A stretch of 64,000 nucleotides of DNA from Diatrype stigma (taxonomy: Eukaryota > Ascomycota > Sordariomycetes > Xylariales > Diatrypaceae): NCBI GenBank assembly GCA_022225965.2, contig JAKJXP020000012.1, positions 62,001 to 126,000 on the forward strand, given 5' to 3'. The position numbers were made by a program, and so were the translations under genes. Positions 33,813-44,460 of this stretch are shown one piece after another; the first letter of the stretch is position 1; the number at the start of each line of letters is the position of its first letter. A model generated the notes under the pieces. It had not been told where the DNA came from. It saw nothing but the letters and a program-made list of their open reading frames with translations, and made no database searches.

Positions 33813-34856
33813 TCAATGAGGCCTTGTGCGAGCAGACCACAGTCTCCGAATACGACGCCACAAGTCTTTGTCTACCTTCTCCTGTTTTTCCGGGTCCGCC
33901 AGTGCCATTTCGAATTGGCCACTGCTGAACTTATCCTCCAGTTCAGATACAAACGCCTTAACGTTAGTAAGAGATGACGGGAATTCCCCTCTCAGATCTC
34001 GGTCGAGAAATCGCCACGCTAGATTGAGTAGCTTTTTGTCATCTTCCACGTTGCCCTTGAACCCACATGACTCTTGAAGAAAGATTGTCCAGTCGCGGAA
34101 CTTCCTTCCAGACGCGAGGTCCCGGACAGTAAAATAGCAAGGGTTCTTGCGCATAATGTGATTGTCCTCCTTCTCAATGCTTATCCAAGACTTGACGCTG
34201 GCCTCGCCCATCAATGGCAGCATCTGGCTTGCCTGGCCCTCTTGTTTACGAGAGCTTTGTCGTCTCCAGTGCCTATCTACAAGATACATCCGTCGCGCAG
34301 CTTGCTCGCTAAGACGCACAATATGCTGTAACAACTCTTGCTGGGGTAGGTTGTCTTCAAGGAGGTCAATGGCAGCGAGTGCAGCGGTGTCGTCGAGGGT
34401 TTGCCGGATGGCCTCCTTTGTCGTTTTGTCGGCACGTACCTCCAACTTCAAAACATACTGTGATAGCATAGTAAGATTCTGGACCGCTGCCACCAAGCCT
34501 CTCTCGACTTCCTGTCTTTCGAGGGGCTGGTCACCCTCGCGAGGCAGCAGCCCTTGTTTGGAGTCTGCCATTTTGCTATCACTCCCCCCCTGTGTCTCAG
34601 TGTGGTCCTGCTTTGATCCTTGGTTCGAGGATGACTCCTCCTTAGCTTCTCCCAATGGAGAAGCCTTCTTCTTCTTGGAAGCGGGCTTGCTACTACGCTT
34701 GTGGTTGATGATTGGCTCACCGTCGCTGTCGTAGGTATGGTCCCACACGCACAAGTCATCGTCATCGCCGTCAGACAAATCGATTGGTGTATACGGACTA
34801 GTGGTATAGACCATTCTACCATTCTTGTGGTCGTAACTACTCCTGGCTGTCCACAT
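33813..34856 (-). CDS. Hypothetical protein with SUMO-interaction-like motif
   Basis: Single exon of 347 residues with an ATG at 34856. Near the N-terminus, PIDLSDGDDDDLCVWD (about residues 25-40) has the form of a SUMO-interacting motif: a hydrophobic core followed by acidic residues. A Lys/Ser/Gln-rich disordered stretch (about 50-115) follows, then a helical middle (LVAAVQNLTMLSQYVLKLE). The C-terminal 130 residues have a conserved-looking block (NPCYFTVRDL, then LAWRFLDRDLRGEFP) like those in dispersed fungal paralogues of unknown role, some perhaps gag-derived. It is intact and shows no RIP, although a mutated transposon lies 640 bp upstream. The function is unknown. Confidence 0.6.
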   Translation of the reverse strand: MWTARSSYDHKNGRMVYTTSPYTPIDLSDGDDDDLCVWDHTYDSDGEPIINHKRSSKPASKKKKASPLGEAKEESSSNQGSKQDHTETQGGSDSKMADSKQGLLPREGDQPLERQEVERGLVAAVQNLTMLSQYVLKLEVRADKTTKEAIRQTLDDTAALAAIDLLEDNLPQQELLQHIVRLSEQAARRMYLVDRHWRRQSSRKQEGQASQMLPLMGEASVKSWISIEKEDNHIMRKNPCYFTVRDLASGRKFRDWTIFLQESCGFKGNVEDDKKLLNLAWRFLDRDLRGEFPSSLTNVKAFVSELEDKFSSGQFEMALADPEKQEKVDKDLWRRIRRLWSARTRPH

Positions 34857-35496
34857 CTTCGATTCCGATTCGGGGCAAATGATTTAGGTAACGGGGATGT
34901 ACAAAGCAGGCCGTGATCCCCCGCTAGATATATGGGAATATGTGATTCAACTACCTCTTTGTAATGTAAGTCCAGGCTGTTTATTGCTGTCCACTCTTTG
35001 TTTTAACTGGAGCGATGGAAACATGGTGACAATGTCCTTGGTAATAGCCTTGATACAGCTCGGACAAAGAATGGAGAGGTAGTAGCTGTTTGATTCCTAT
35101 ATCCATACTGTGATTCTTAGTTCTTACCTCGGCGGAAAACAAACGGGAACTGATTTATACACGAGTATCCTAGTTGATTTTACAATGGCATTATCACTAT
35201 AGACTCCATGGATACGAATATATTTAAGCAGCACAACACTCATTCATGAGACAGAAGAGGAATGGGCATAATAATTGCCTACAAGAAATTTGGTCAATCA
35301 AAATACAGGTTTCGCCTTGATGGAAGTGCCATGCCATCGTGATAGCAGAGCCGTACGTACAAACTAATATACCGGTAGGAATCATCTACTACTTACCTGT
35401 GTTTAAATTCCCCAAAGAACGCTTGCAATATGAGGTTTTAAAGTTCATAATATCGACTAAGGCCGTTCCTGGTGGCTGCCTATTACTAAACAGCGG
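34857..35496. other. Intergenic
   Basis: Upstream of the hypothetical gene on its left and bordering the inverted-repeat element on its right. No gene is recognised; short open frames here lack coding features. Confidence 0.5.
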
Positions 35497-36200
35497 AGTA
35501 TTTAACGTCTTTATTATATGTTAATTATATTACTTTAATTATTAAATAGTTTTATTTACATCTTACTTCTTATATTTTACTTTTTAATGCCAAATAATAA
35601 CGCTTTATTTAAATGCGTCGTTATTCTTTTATATTTATGCTTTTCTTATAAATAGTTATAACGTTATATAATTTTTAATAAATTTCTTTTCGAAATTAAC
35701 GCTTTTATTTATACATTTAATAATGTTCGAAATTCGATTAATTTTACGATGTTTTTAATAAAATATTATATAAGTAAAATATAAAAATTATAAGTTATTT
35801 TAACTTATTATAACCTATTTAAAGATTAAATTTACGTATTAAAATAATAAATAATATTTAAAAAGTTAATAGTTTAATAGTTTATTAAATTTTATTATAA
35901 TAATAATGCAATATAAATAAATTATATAAAGTTTTAATATAAAAGCGCAATTTAAAAACAGTTTAAAGGCGTAAAGATAACTATATACATAATAAATAAG
36001 TTTAAAATCGAACCTTTTAACTAGCTCTTTTAATATAAGGTTCCGTATAAATTATAAAAGCAGGCCGTTATAAGTATGCCAAACTAAACGTAAGTGTAAT
36101 AAAAAAGTAAAATATAAAAAGTAAGATATAAATAAGACTACTTTATATATTAAACATATTAGCCTTAATATATGAATAACATATAAGACGTATAAATACT
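35497..36200. mobile_element. Degenerate DNA transposon or MITE with long terminal inverted repeats
   Basis: The left end (agtatttaacgtctttatt, 35497 onward) and the reverse complement of the right end (36200 backward) match over roughly 100 bp. This includes the blocks tttacatcttacttcttata at about 35556 and its counterpart at about 36105-36135. The 704-bp element is over 80% A+T with RIP-like composition, and no transposase can be read. Target duplication was not resolved. It stands apart from the main RIP island. Confidence 0.6.
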
Positions 36201-36587
36201 TGTATTTTGTATTACTTTATTAGCGGCAAGGTGTTAAGTAACGCAATCCACTATAACCAAGCCCTTTAATGAATGAATTGCAGTAACTGCAACCAGCACC
36301 CTGGATTTGGTGGATTAAAGTTGCGCAACTGCAATTAAATTGCAGTGGCGTTGTATTAATTGCAGTACCCAAATCGGGCAAAAGTAAAGGCATATATAAA
36401 GGTTGTAAAACGGATTTTGGGCGTTTATCTGGCGTATTCGAAGCATATTGCAGCTATTACCGACCCATTCGACCTATCCGACCTATCCGACCTATACCTG
36501 GTACCTACCCCCTTCCTGGTACGCACCCCCTTCCTAGTAACGCCCCCCCCCCCCCCCCCCCCCCCCGCGCGCTCTCCCCCCCTCTCC
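36201..36587. repeat. Transposon-edge debris, tccgaccta repeats and 24-C tract
   Basis: At 36328-36346 there is a near-perfect palindrome, actgcaattaaattgcagt, within a zone of repeated ttgcagt words. Three copies of the 9-mer tccgaccta lie at about 36465-36492, and a run of 24 C lies at 36543-36566. The sequence ends against the stop codon of the next gene. It looks like the end of another element (hAT-like by flavour only). Confidence 0.45.
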
Positions 36588-37857
36588 CTAATCGGACGTT
36601 AAAGCCTGAACCGTGTTTTCCTGGTAAGAGCTATCAATGCCCCAAGCCCTCGTAACGGTAATGTTGCCTCCTTGACCAAAATCTCCACTAGATCGACTTC
36701 CAATGCCGATAGTAGTTAGAGGGATATCATCATCAAGCTGTAAAAAGCCATGCCCGTGAGTGTCTTTTTTCGCTTGAGAGTTTTTACCTTCTCGGCTCAA
36801 CCGCATACCAGGCTTACTCCCACTGCTGGATGAGTTCTTGCTCCAATTGACAGTGTTCGCACCAAGGAGCTTGTTGATAGCTGGCTTGATCGTAGGGAGG
36901 CAGGCATTTACTACCCCTAGAGTTGGTTCTAAGACAGAATAAATTGCACCTGGAGTAACAGTGTATGTCATATCCGTTAAATCCCAGTTCATGAGCCAAA
37001 GTACTCTCATAAGGGACATGACACAAATCCTTGTGAAGATTGGTTAGCGCTATGAAAGTTTCGCATCATCAAGCTAAATTACTTACACTGCACCAAGACT
37101 GAACATCCCGGCAATGCTAAACTTCTTAGGCAGTGACATTTGCAAGCCAAATAACATAGGCATTGGCAATACCACAATAAAGGTATCGATTACCAAATTG
37201 GTAATCCCCGCAACAAGATATGCTGTATTCTCACCTCTACATTCGCCCGCAATGCTTTTATTCCAACTATATTGGACCGGCTTGCAAAGGACGAACGTTT
37301 CCAGAAGTACACTGATAAAGTAGGCTGTAGCCGCGGCCATGGTACCGTAGCAAATGTAGCAGAAGTTCCTTTGGGGAAACAGAACTGTGTATAACGACAG
37401 AATCGAGAATTTAACACTCGTATTTGCGGCCGCCCAAAGTAACTGTGCCGGAACGAACAACTAAAATTGAATATGTGGTCAGCTATAGAATATGTTATGT
37501 GATGTGGATGAAACTCCTACCCGTAGATGGAGAGCAAAGATTCTGGGATCCGTTGCAAGAATTTCCTGGAGATGAATCCCGAGACCAGCAGCAATGGCGG
37601 CTGAGTTTAGCAAGTAATATGTTAGCTTCAATTCAACCGAAGTTGATTGCATCTAATCGAGTCATACCCGCTTGGAATACTGAGACTGTCCCTGCAGCTA
37701 ACACCATGGCCACGATGGCCATATAGTCGTTGAACACGAAGGGAGTGTTTTGGATTCGTTTCGACCAAAGTCGAAGTCCAAGTGCAACTAAAGCCAATGA
37801 AGTCGTGATACATGATATCACGACGACCTGGACTGCGCCTAGAGGGAGAGCCATCAT
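36588..37857 (-). CDS. PTH11-type fungal rhodopsin-fold membrane receptor
   Basis: Four exons on the minus strand: 37857-37668, 37600-37521, 37460-37087 and 37029-36588, giving 361 residues. Each junction has GT...AG and restores family motifs: the exon 1/2 join gives AAIAAGLGIHLQEI, exon 2/3 gives HLR|LFVPAQLLW, and exon 3/4 gives FSLGAV|ICVMSL. Seven hydrophobic segments fill about residues 5-275. Conserved landmarks are SVKFSILSLY, the extracellular Cys pair (VLCKPVQ, AGECRG) and NLVIDTFIVVLPMPM. The tail is Ser/Gly-rich and cytoplasmic. The family (fungal rhodopsin domain, PTH11-like) is associated with surface sensing in fungi; the ligand is unknown. It is divergent from the GMC gene with about 650 bp between starts. 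Transposon debris abuts its stop codon. Confidence 0.85.
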
Positions 37858-38510
37858 GGACCACTGTAGGCAGAATTACGTTCCGATTAATAGGCCAAGA
37901 GACTGTGGCACTTCAGGAGTTGCACGGTGTTTGAACGAAAGGAAGCCACAAGATTAGTGGGGTAAAGAAGACCAAAAAGCGAGTAAGGGATTTGCAAGTT
38001 GTACGTCAAGTTCGAAGATTACATATGAACAGAGGTCCCAGATATTAATGCGGGCTCATAGGCATGTATGGTTACACATAACAATATCAGAAATCAAGTC
38101 CCCCCACCTTCACAGATGAGACAATGGCGTGTTACATTTTCAGCGCAAGGCTTTGGTGACCATTCGAGCACAGTCACCTCCGCGTTTCCCGGCGGCGCAG
38201 CCTGACAGCGAATGCGGAGGGTTGCAGTGACAGCACCAACTACATACCTATATATGGGAAGCTACGATAACACCTGCATGCTCCGTGGCACATACCTGCC
38301 TGCTTCCGAATTCTACAGTCTTGTACTGTACTTTCATCGGCTAAGGGTATGCCCAAGCCATTCGATGTTCTTAAATCTCTTCACACCCCACCACACAACA
38401 CACTCATACTGCTACATATTTCATTGTTACAAGGCTCGCATCTTACATATTTCCTCATCCTTACCTCATGGTTTAGCAATCCTTGATATCTACTTCAAAC
38501 ACTCAGTACA
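37858..38510. promoter_or_regulatory. Shared divergent promoter region
   Basis: The 653-bp interval lies between the start codons of the minus-strand PTH11-type gene and the plus-strand GMC gene. The right half carries CT/AC-rich leader sequence typical of fungal 5' UTRs (about 38385-38480). No specific operator was identified. Co-regulation is possible but not shown. Confidence 0.4.
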
Positions 38511-40410
38511 ATGGCAACCGCATTGTATGACTTTATCATTGTCGGAGGAGGCACAGCTGGGCTTGTTGTAGCCTCCCGTCTCTCTGAAGACCCAACTCAG
38601 CGCATCCTCGTCATAGAGGCGGGTTCTGACCTCACAGAAGACCCAAGAGTCACGACCCCTGGCTTTTTTCCAGTCCTGCTTGGGTCAGAGGCTGATTGGG
38701 GATTCCAAACAGCCCCTCAGGTATGCGTCCCTTGTTCCGCCTAGTGGTCTTCGAACTAACGGAAAGCCCAAGTCGAACCTTGGGAATAGAATTGTGAGCG
38801 TTAGCCAAGGCAAGGCCATCGGCGGCTCTAGTGCCATAAATGCCCATGTGTTCGTCCCCCCTGCCAGGAGCCTTGTCGACTCTTGGGAGCTCTTAGGAAA
38901 CGATGGTTGGAACTGGGATACTCTACAGGGATATTATTCCAAGTCCTATACCTCACCCCCAGTCGATCAGTCCATAGAAAAGGCCCTTGGTATTGATGGT
39001 TGGTCAGCACGAAATGATGCTGCCAACGGTCCGATCAAAGCCTCCTTCTCTGGTAACCATTCCCATCCTATTCGTCACGCTTGGGCAGAGGCATTTGAAA
39101 CCAGTCGTAGGTATATGACGAACGATCCCTTCCTCAACGCGTCGGTGGGAAGCTTCAGCGCTCTGTCGAGTATCAATCCAGAGACCAAGGAACGAAGTTA
39201 TGCCACCTCGGCATATTACAACCCCATCAAGGGTCGGGAGAACCTTGGCGTCCTTGAGAATGCCGTCGTTGAGAAGATACTCTTCGAAGATGGCCATCCT
39301 CCAAGAGCCACCGGGGTTCAATATAGTTACAAAGGCGACAGGAAAATCGCGTCTGCATCCAAGGAGGTCATCATTGCCGCCGGTGCCCTTCAATCTCCTA
39401 AGATTCTTGAGCTATCCGGGATTGGAAACCCGGAACTTCTCGAGAAGCACAGCATCAAGCTTGTCAAGGAATTGCGACAAGTTGGCGAGAACCTTCATGA
39501 CCACCTCGTTTGTTATATAAGTTACGAGGCCGTGGATGACCTAGAAACCCTCGATGCACTTATACGACAGGAGCCGGAACCCCTTGGGAAAGCCATGGAG
39601 GAATATGCTACAAACAAATCGGGGATGCTAACTTCCGTTGGCGTCTATACATATGCGTATTTGTCGCTCATCGACATCCTCCCCGAAGAAGGCCAGGAGC
39701 ATTTGAAAAAAATACTCCGTGAACACCGGCCTTGCCATGATCAAAGTCCTGGAAAGATGCAAGATCCCGACCAAGTACGTGCGCAGGCATACTACGACAT
39801 CGCTGAGAAGACATTGCTCAACCCAGGGGTACCCACGGGAGCCTATCTCACTGCACTCGCACAACAAGTCATCCCAGTCAAGCCAAACTCAACGTCGCCA
39901 GCAGGCCCTGTTCCGGGGAAATTTGTTTCCTTTGGCAGTATGCTTTCCCAGCCTCTCTCTCGAGGCAGTGTTCACATCCAGTCCAACGACATTCTTGTTG
40001 CTCCTCATGTCGACCCTAACTATCTTTCTAATCCCGTCGATATCGAGGCATTGGCGCACCACATGCAATATATCGAAACCATTGCTTCCTCATCCTCCTT
40101 CGCCAAGATCCTCAAATATCCTCTGCGTCACCGCGACCCTGCTTCCCACCTTACAGACCTAGCCAAAGCCAAGGAGTATATCAAGACAAGCGCTATATCC
40201 ATGTGGCACTTGGGAGGGAGCTGTGCGATGTTACCACAAGAAAAGGGCGGCGTGGTGGATTCGCAACTGAGAGTATATGGAGTGGAGAAGCTTCGTGTGG
40301 TTGATTCAAGTGCCATCCCGCTAATCAGTACTGCTAACCTGCAGTCTACTGTCTATGCCTTCGCGGAGAGGGCTGCTGACCTGATCAAGACTTCATATGG
40401 CTTGGCGTAA
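38511..40410 (+). CDS. GMC-family FAD oxidoreductase
   Basis: Two exons: 38511-38720 and 38773-40410. The 52-bp intron (gtatgc, branch ctaac, aag) restores QTAPQ|SNLGNR. The product is 615 residues, the usual GMC length. The family oxidises alcohols, sugars or choline with FAD. Seen here are the dinucleotide fold DFIIVGGGTAG (8-17) with VIEAG at about 45, the second FAD motif GKAIGGSSAIN (83-93), the GAL..PKILELSGIG signature in the middle, and the catalytic His549 in WHLGGSCAM, paired with Asn592 in TANLQST. No signal peptide is present, so it is likely intracellular. The substrate cannot be told. The divergent PTH11-type neighbour may share its promoter. Confidence 0.92.
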
Positions 40411-40740
40411 TTTTCCTTACTTTCCATAGGTATCACTAACGAAGTTCATATGTTTCTGTCGATAGTGCAGTTAGAGGTTGCAAGCAATACCAGACCAAGT
40501 CTTCGATCTTTACGACTATAGTTAAGCACATTCAGTTTATACATCATTGATTTGAGGGCAATTATAGGTGCAATTATAAGTGCCAGCAATTACAGGTCGG
40601 AGACCCACATAAATCAAAGATGCACCCAATCAGAGGGCTAGGATTCGCAGCTTGGTGGCAGCAGGTAGGTGTAAGTAGGTGGCAGCACAAATGCCAGCTC
40701 CAACTAAGTAGCACTACCGCAGCGGCTAGCCGCATCTAGT
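40411..40740. other. Intergenic
   Basis: 3' flank of the GMC gene, with short AGGT and GGTGGCAGCA repeats near 40660-40690. No gene seen. Confidence 0.5.
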
Positions 40741-40741
40741 G

Positions 40742-40927
40742 TACGAAGGTAGGGGCCAAAAGTGAGCGAACGCCCCCCCTGTCGCTTAACAGTGGGAATT
40801 GCATGAGGAAAGCACTGGCTCTATTATGTATAGCTTGGGTTCTGCAGGAACGTACTGTAAATGGGTGGCTTGGCATACTGTAGGTCCGTGCGAAGGAGTT
40901 CGCTCACTGTTGGCCCCTACCTTCGTA
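40742..40927. mobile_element. MITE with about 30-bp terminal inverted repeats and TA flanks
   Basis: The left end (40742-40771, starting tacgaaggtaggggccaa) and the reverse complement of the right end (40898-40927) match at 29 of 30 bases. If the outer TA is the target duplication, the element is 182 bp with ends CGAAGG...CCTTCG, as in Tc1/mariner-derived MITEs. The interior is non-coding. It lies in the gap between the GMC and cyclin genes and is not RIP-mutated. Confidence 0.7.
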
Positions 40928-41275
40928 GCGCGTGCTATTTACAACTTAAATCAGGCGCTAAGCTAGCCTTCTGTAGCCTAGCGGTTCAAGCACTAGCCGG
41001 TTTAGGCGTATACGGGCCGCTATGCGCATACCTAGGTATTGAGTTGCTTTCCTATTTGGGACAACTGACCCCACCCAACTCCCATAGAAAACAAAGCGAC
41101 ACAATAACCCTTCGTTTTACTACCTAGGTACAGTCTAAGCAAGCTTATAAACCTACGTTAACACTTGGGCATAACGTTCTCGGCTCTTTTGTTTCGTATG
41201 GAAGCACATATGAAAGCCCATCTACCTACCAATCGACCAGCCTAGGGATATTACACTAGCGCCCGCGAAACCATC
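40928..41275. other. Upstream region of the cyclin gene
   Basis: Short intergenic stretch with CCTAGGTA words. Presumed promoter of the cyclin gene; no element identified. Confidence 0.4.
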
Positions 41276-42443
41276 ATGTCGCATATGACGAACCCCCTGG
41301 CCACCGCCGACCAGCTGTACCGGTGGAAATCCTTCAGCGCCATCCCTACTGATCTCCAGGACATCATCTTCTTCACGACGCAATGCCTGACACAGGCCGC
41401 CGGCATCCTGCTTCGGTTGCCGCAGTCTGTCACAGCCCAGGCGAATGTCGTGCTGGCGCGATACTGGCTGGTTGAGCCTTCGCCCCTGGCGCATGAGTTT
41501 AGCGTAAGCCTGCCCGGTCTCATTCATTTTCTCGCTCCCCTCGTCGCCTCAAGCTCAATTCTTGACGTGAACCAGCCTGGCTAACACAACGTCCCGCGCT
41601 ACCTAGGATGTTTCAGCCGCGTCACTCTTCCTAGTTGCCAAACTGAGCTCCCATCCGTGTCTGCCACGCGACATATGCAACGTGTACGCGTATCTTGTCT
41701 CGCCGAGCTCCGCGCTATTCCGCGGCGGCGGTGGCGACACCGGCAGCAATACAACCAACACGAACAACAACAACGACCCGGCGTCCTACTATCTCTCCGA
41801 GTCAGCATACGCCGAGATGCACGGCCGGATCCTGCAGCTCGAGAGCCGAATCCTGCTCGCGCTCGCCTTCGACACGCACGTGGCGCTCCCGCACGGGCTG
41901 GCGATCACCTACCTGCAGGCACTGGACTACCTCGGCCAGTCGCCATCGGCGTCATCGTCGAAGCAGAACAGCAGCAGCGGCAGCGGTGACGACGAGAAGG
42001 ACAAGGACCAGGACAAGGACGTCGCGCGACGCGCCATCGCCCACCTCAACACGGCCCTACTCTCGCCCCAGCTGCTGTACCTGACGCACCAGCCGCACGC
42101 GCTGGCGGTGGCGGCCGTGTACGGCGCCGCGCGCGACGCGGGCGCCCGCATGCCCGAGTGCGCCTGGTGGGAGGTCTTCGACGTCGACCGCGAGGAGCTC
42201 GGCTTCCTGGTCGTTGCCATGCGCAGCCTCGAGGGCTGGGTGCGGCAGCAGCAGCAGGCTTTTGCGGAGCTCGGGCGAGACGGCATGATCACGCGGCGGT
42301 TCGTCGAAGGGGAGATGCGCAGGAGGGGGTTGAGGCTGGGCGGTGAGGGCGACAATGGCAACGGGGATGGGAATGGGAAGTTGAGCGAGGAGGATGCCAT
42401 GATGCGGCAGATGGACGAGACGGCTGTGCCGATGGAGGGTTGA
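41276..42443 (+). CDS. Cyclin L/K-like transcriptional cyclin
   Basis: Two exons: 41276-41503 and 41607-42443. The 103-bp intron (gtaagc, branch ctaac, ctag) restores the cyclin box EFS|DVSAASLFLVAKL. The product is 354 residues. The first cyclin box holds FTTQCLTQAAGILLRLPQSVTAQANVVLARYW and LPRDICNVYAY, the hallmark of cyclin L/K/T-type regulators that bind CDKs acting on RNA polymerase II and splicing. Two low-complexity insertions interrupt the fold: an Asn/Thr/Gly run after FRGGGG at about residue 110 and a Ser/Asp/Lys run (SASSSKQNSSSGS) at about 190. The second box follows, and the C-terminus is Gly/Asn-rich and acidic. It is likely nuclear. The exact cyclin class is uncertain. Confidence 0.85.
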
Positions 42444-43890
42444 CCGATGCGCAATAGGACGAATTAGGGCCAACGGGCCTGCATATATTACCTGCCCCGG
42501 CCGTTGTATATCACGGTGTAATGAGCAGAAGAGGTTGAGTATTCAGGAAACGGATCAATTTCCACCTGGATACGCTCCATTGAACTACAACTAAATTGCC
42601 AAGGGAAACGACTCCTACACTCCAGGTCTATAAAACAAGTCTCCATTTGCGCACAGGAAAAAATACTACAGTCAGTCACCATATTCCCCAAGGACCACCG
42701 TTTCCCAACTGGTTCGATGACGTCGATCACCGGGACAAACTGTGTTGGAAACGTCTTGTCTCGCCTGCGTTTGGTGTCCCGCAACACGCTGCAGAGCTGA
42801 ATATACGGGCTGAGAATGTGCGCTTCAGCTCGCGCAGCTGCGTGGTGCGAGGTGGTGCCTCGACGGGGTCGATGATACCTATTACGGCTTAGCTGTTTCA
42901 CGGTTGACGTGCCAGGCCTTGAGTTCAGCGTACGAGGTTGGATACGATGTATACGATGTATATCATGGGGCTCGCCCCTGCGACCAGTCTGTTGGCCCTT
43001 CGTAGTCTAGGATAAGGAGTGGCTGGTGCTGGGGCTCTGGCGTCGCTGTGAGTTACATTGTCCTTCTTCAACCTTTGACACCCGACACAGGAGTCAACTT
43101 CGTCGGGTCAACCTCATCTGAGTCCGTACCTGGGTACCAATTTCGGAGCCAGGCATGTGTTGCGTCCACCGTGGCCTGCCGAAAGGTGTCAATAACGTAA
43201 TATGTGGTTCCGGTTGGGATCTCGCCCAGTTGCTTGAATATCGTGGCAGTCAATACTCTACCTCTACTAGATATGATCGATTTGAGTCACGTAGAAGGAC
43301 AATTCCGCAACACTAAATGCGTGATTTCACAATGTTAGAAGCTTCGCACATGCGGATAGAAGTTAAGGGGTTGAGTTATGTCCGTGAATCTCGGCGCGTC
43401 CGAATGCACTTCTCCTGGTTGTTCAATGCCGTGCTGGCCAGCCAAGCTCTTTGCAGAACATTAAGCACTTTTATACGACATAGTTACAGCTTTGTATCTT
43501 ACCTTTATGTCTGTTGATTCGCTGGCCTTTAGACTGGCAAGATTTGGGAGACTGCGGAGGGGGGCGGTGGTGCCAGGGCTATACAGTGGTAACACCCACC
43601 CGCCCATTCCCAAGAACCCAATCTCTTACTCCGTATAGTCTGACTACCGGATTAATCAGCTCTTGGGAAGATCTCCGATCTTTGACATGCTCAGTTTGCC
43701 GTCGAGTATTGCACCATGCCTCATACCCAAGTAATCACTAACCATTTATCGTGCACCTGATAGGCTGTGTGTCATCTGCCACTAGTAGGTGCCTACTAGA
43801 TAACGTTGCATTAGTTCCCGTTGCGGAGCATGTCGACGATTTGACGTTACCGACTAGGTTAAGAAATGAGGCAATCTTCATTTGTACGCA
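42444..43890. other. Intergenic, possible gene debris
   Basis: Several short open frames occur, the most protein-like on the minus strand at 43068-43253 (IFKQLGEIPTGTTYYVIDTF...), but none has a recognisable family or a supported exon structure. I see no RNA gene. It may contain decayed coding sequence linked to the transporter remnants to the right. Confidence 0.4.
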
Positions 43891-44460
43891 GTCAAAGTGG
43901 CAGTAGGGCTAAATCGCCACCCTGATCCCCTTCTTCCTTCACGCGCCAGCCTCTGAGACAATGGGCTGCACCTCCCCATAGCCAGACTTCAGCGGATGAA
44001 CGCGAACGGATTCGGGGTGTGGAGTAGACACAAGCATCCCAGGAGCGTGTAGGCCCAGTCGACAGCCAGGTTCTCGTACAACGGGTACCGTACGTCGTGA
44101 GCGACATAAGCACCGTGGCAGGTACGTTGCAGCGTAAAGACGCTCGACACCTGCGCCGATGCGCCGTGGATGCCGTACCTGTCCGTGAGGAAAAGTGGTT
44201 AAGCGCCAGGAAGTTGACGTCGATGCCAATGCTCGTGGGGATGAACATGAGGGCCTCGACCCGCTCGGACATGAAATGGGCACCTCGAATCATCACCGGG
44301 TACGCGCTGAAGCAGAGGCAATACATGATGTGTCGGTAGAGGATAAACAGGTCACGAAGAAGCCGAGTGGCCCGAAGATGATCTGGATTGGGCGAGCTAG
44401 AATCATCGCTTGCTCCCGGAGGCTGAATGTCTATGATGTCTTGGTGATAGAAAAAACAGT
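43891..44460 (-). pseudogene. MFS transporter fragment (drug:H+ antiporter-like), decayed
   Basis: Minus-strand fragments in changing frames read LARPIQIIFGPLGFFVT, AYPVMIRGAHFMSERVEALMFIP and a Ser/Arg-rich frame-shifted continuation. They match the second half of 12/14-TM MFS exporters (RPxxxLFxEPIxxFxSLY, xAYPxVFxxxxGFxxxxxGLxFLP). The motifs appear in different frames, no start is present, and the C-terminal part is unreadable, so this is a broken partial copy. It runs on the same strand directly after the Dal5-type remnant. Confidence 0.55.

Noticed and set aside
42488..42901. 137-residue minus-strand frame after the cyclin gene
   Set aside because: No family resemblance, no hydrophobic or domain pattern, and no supported exons.
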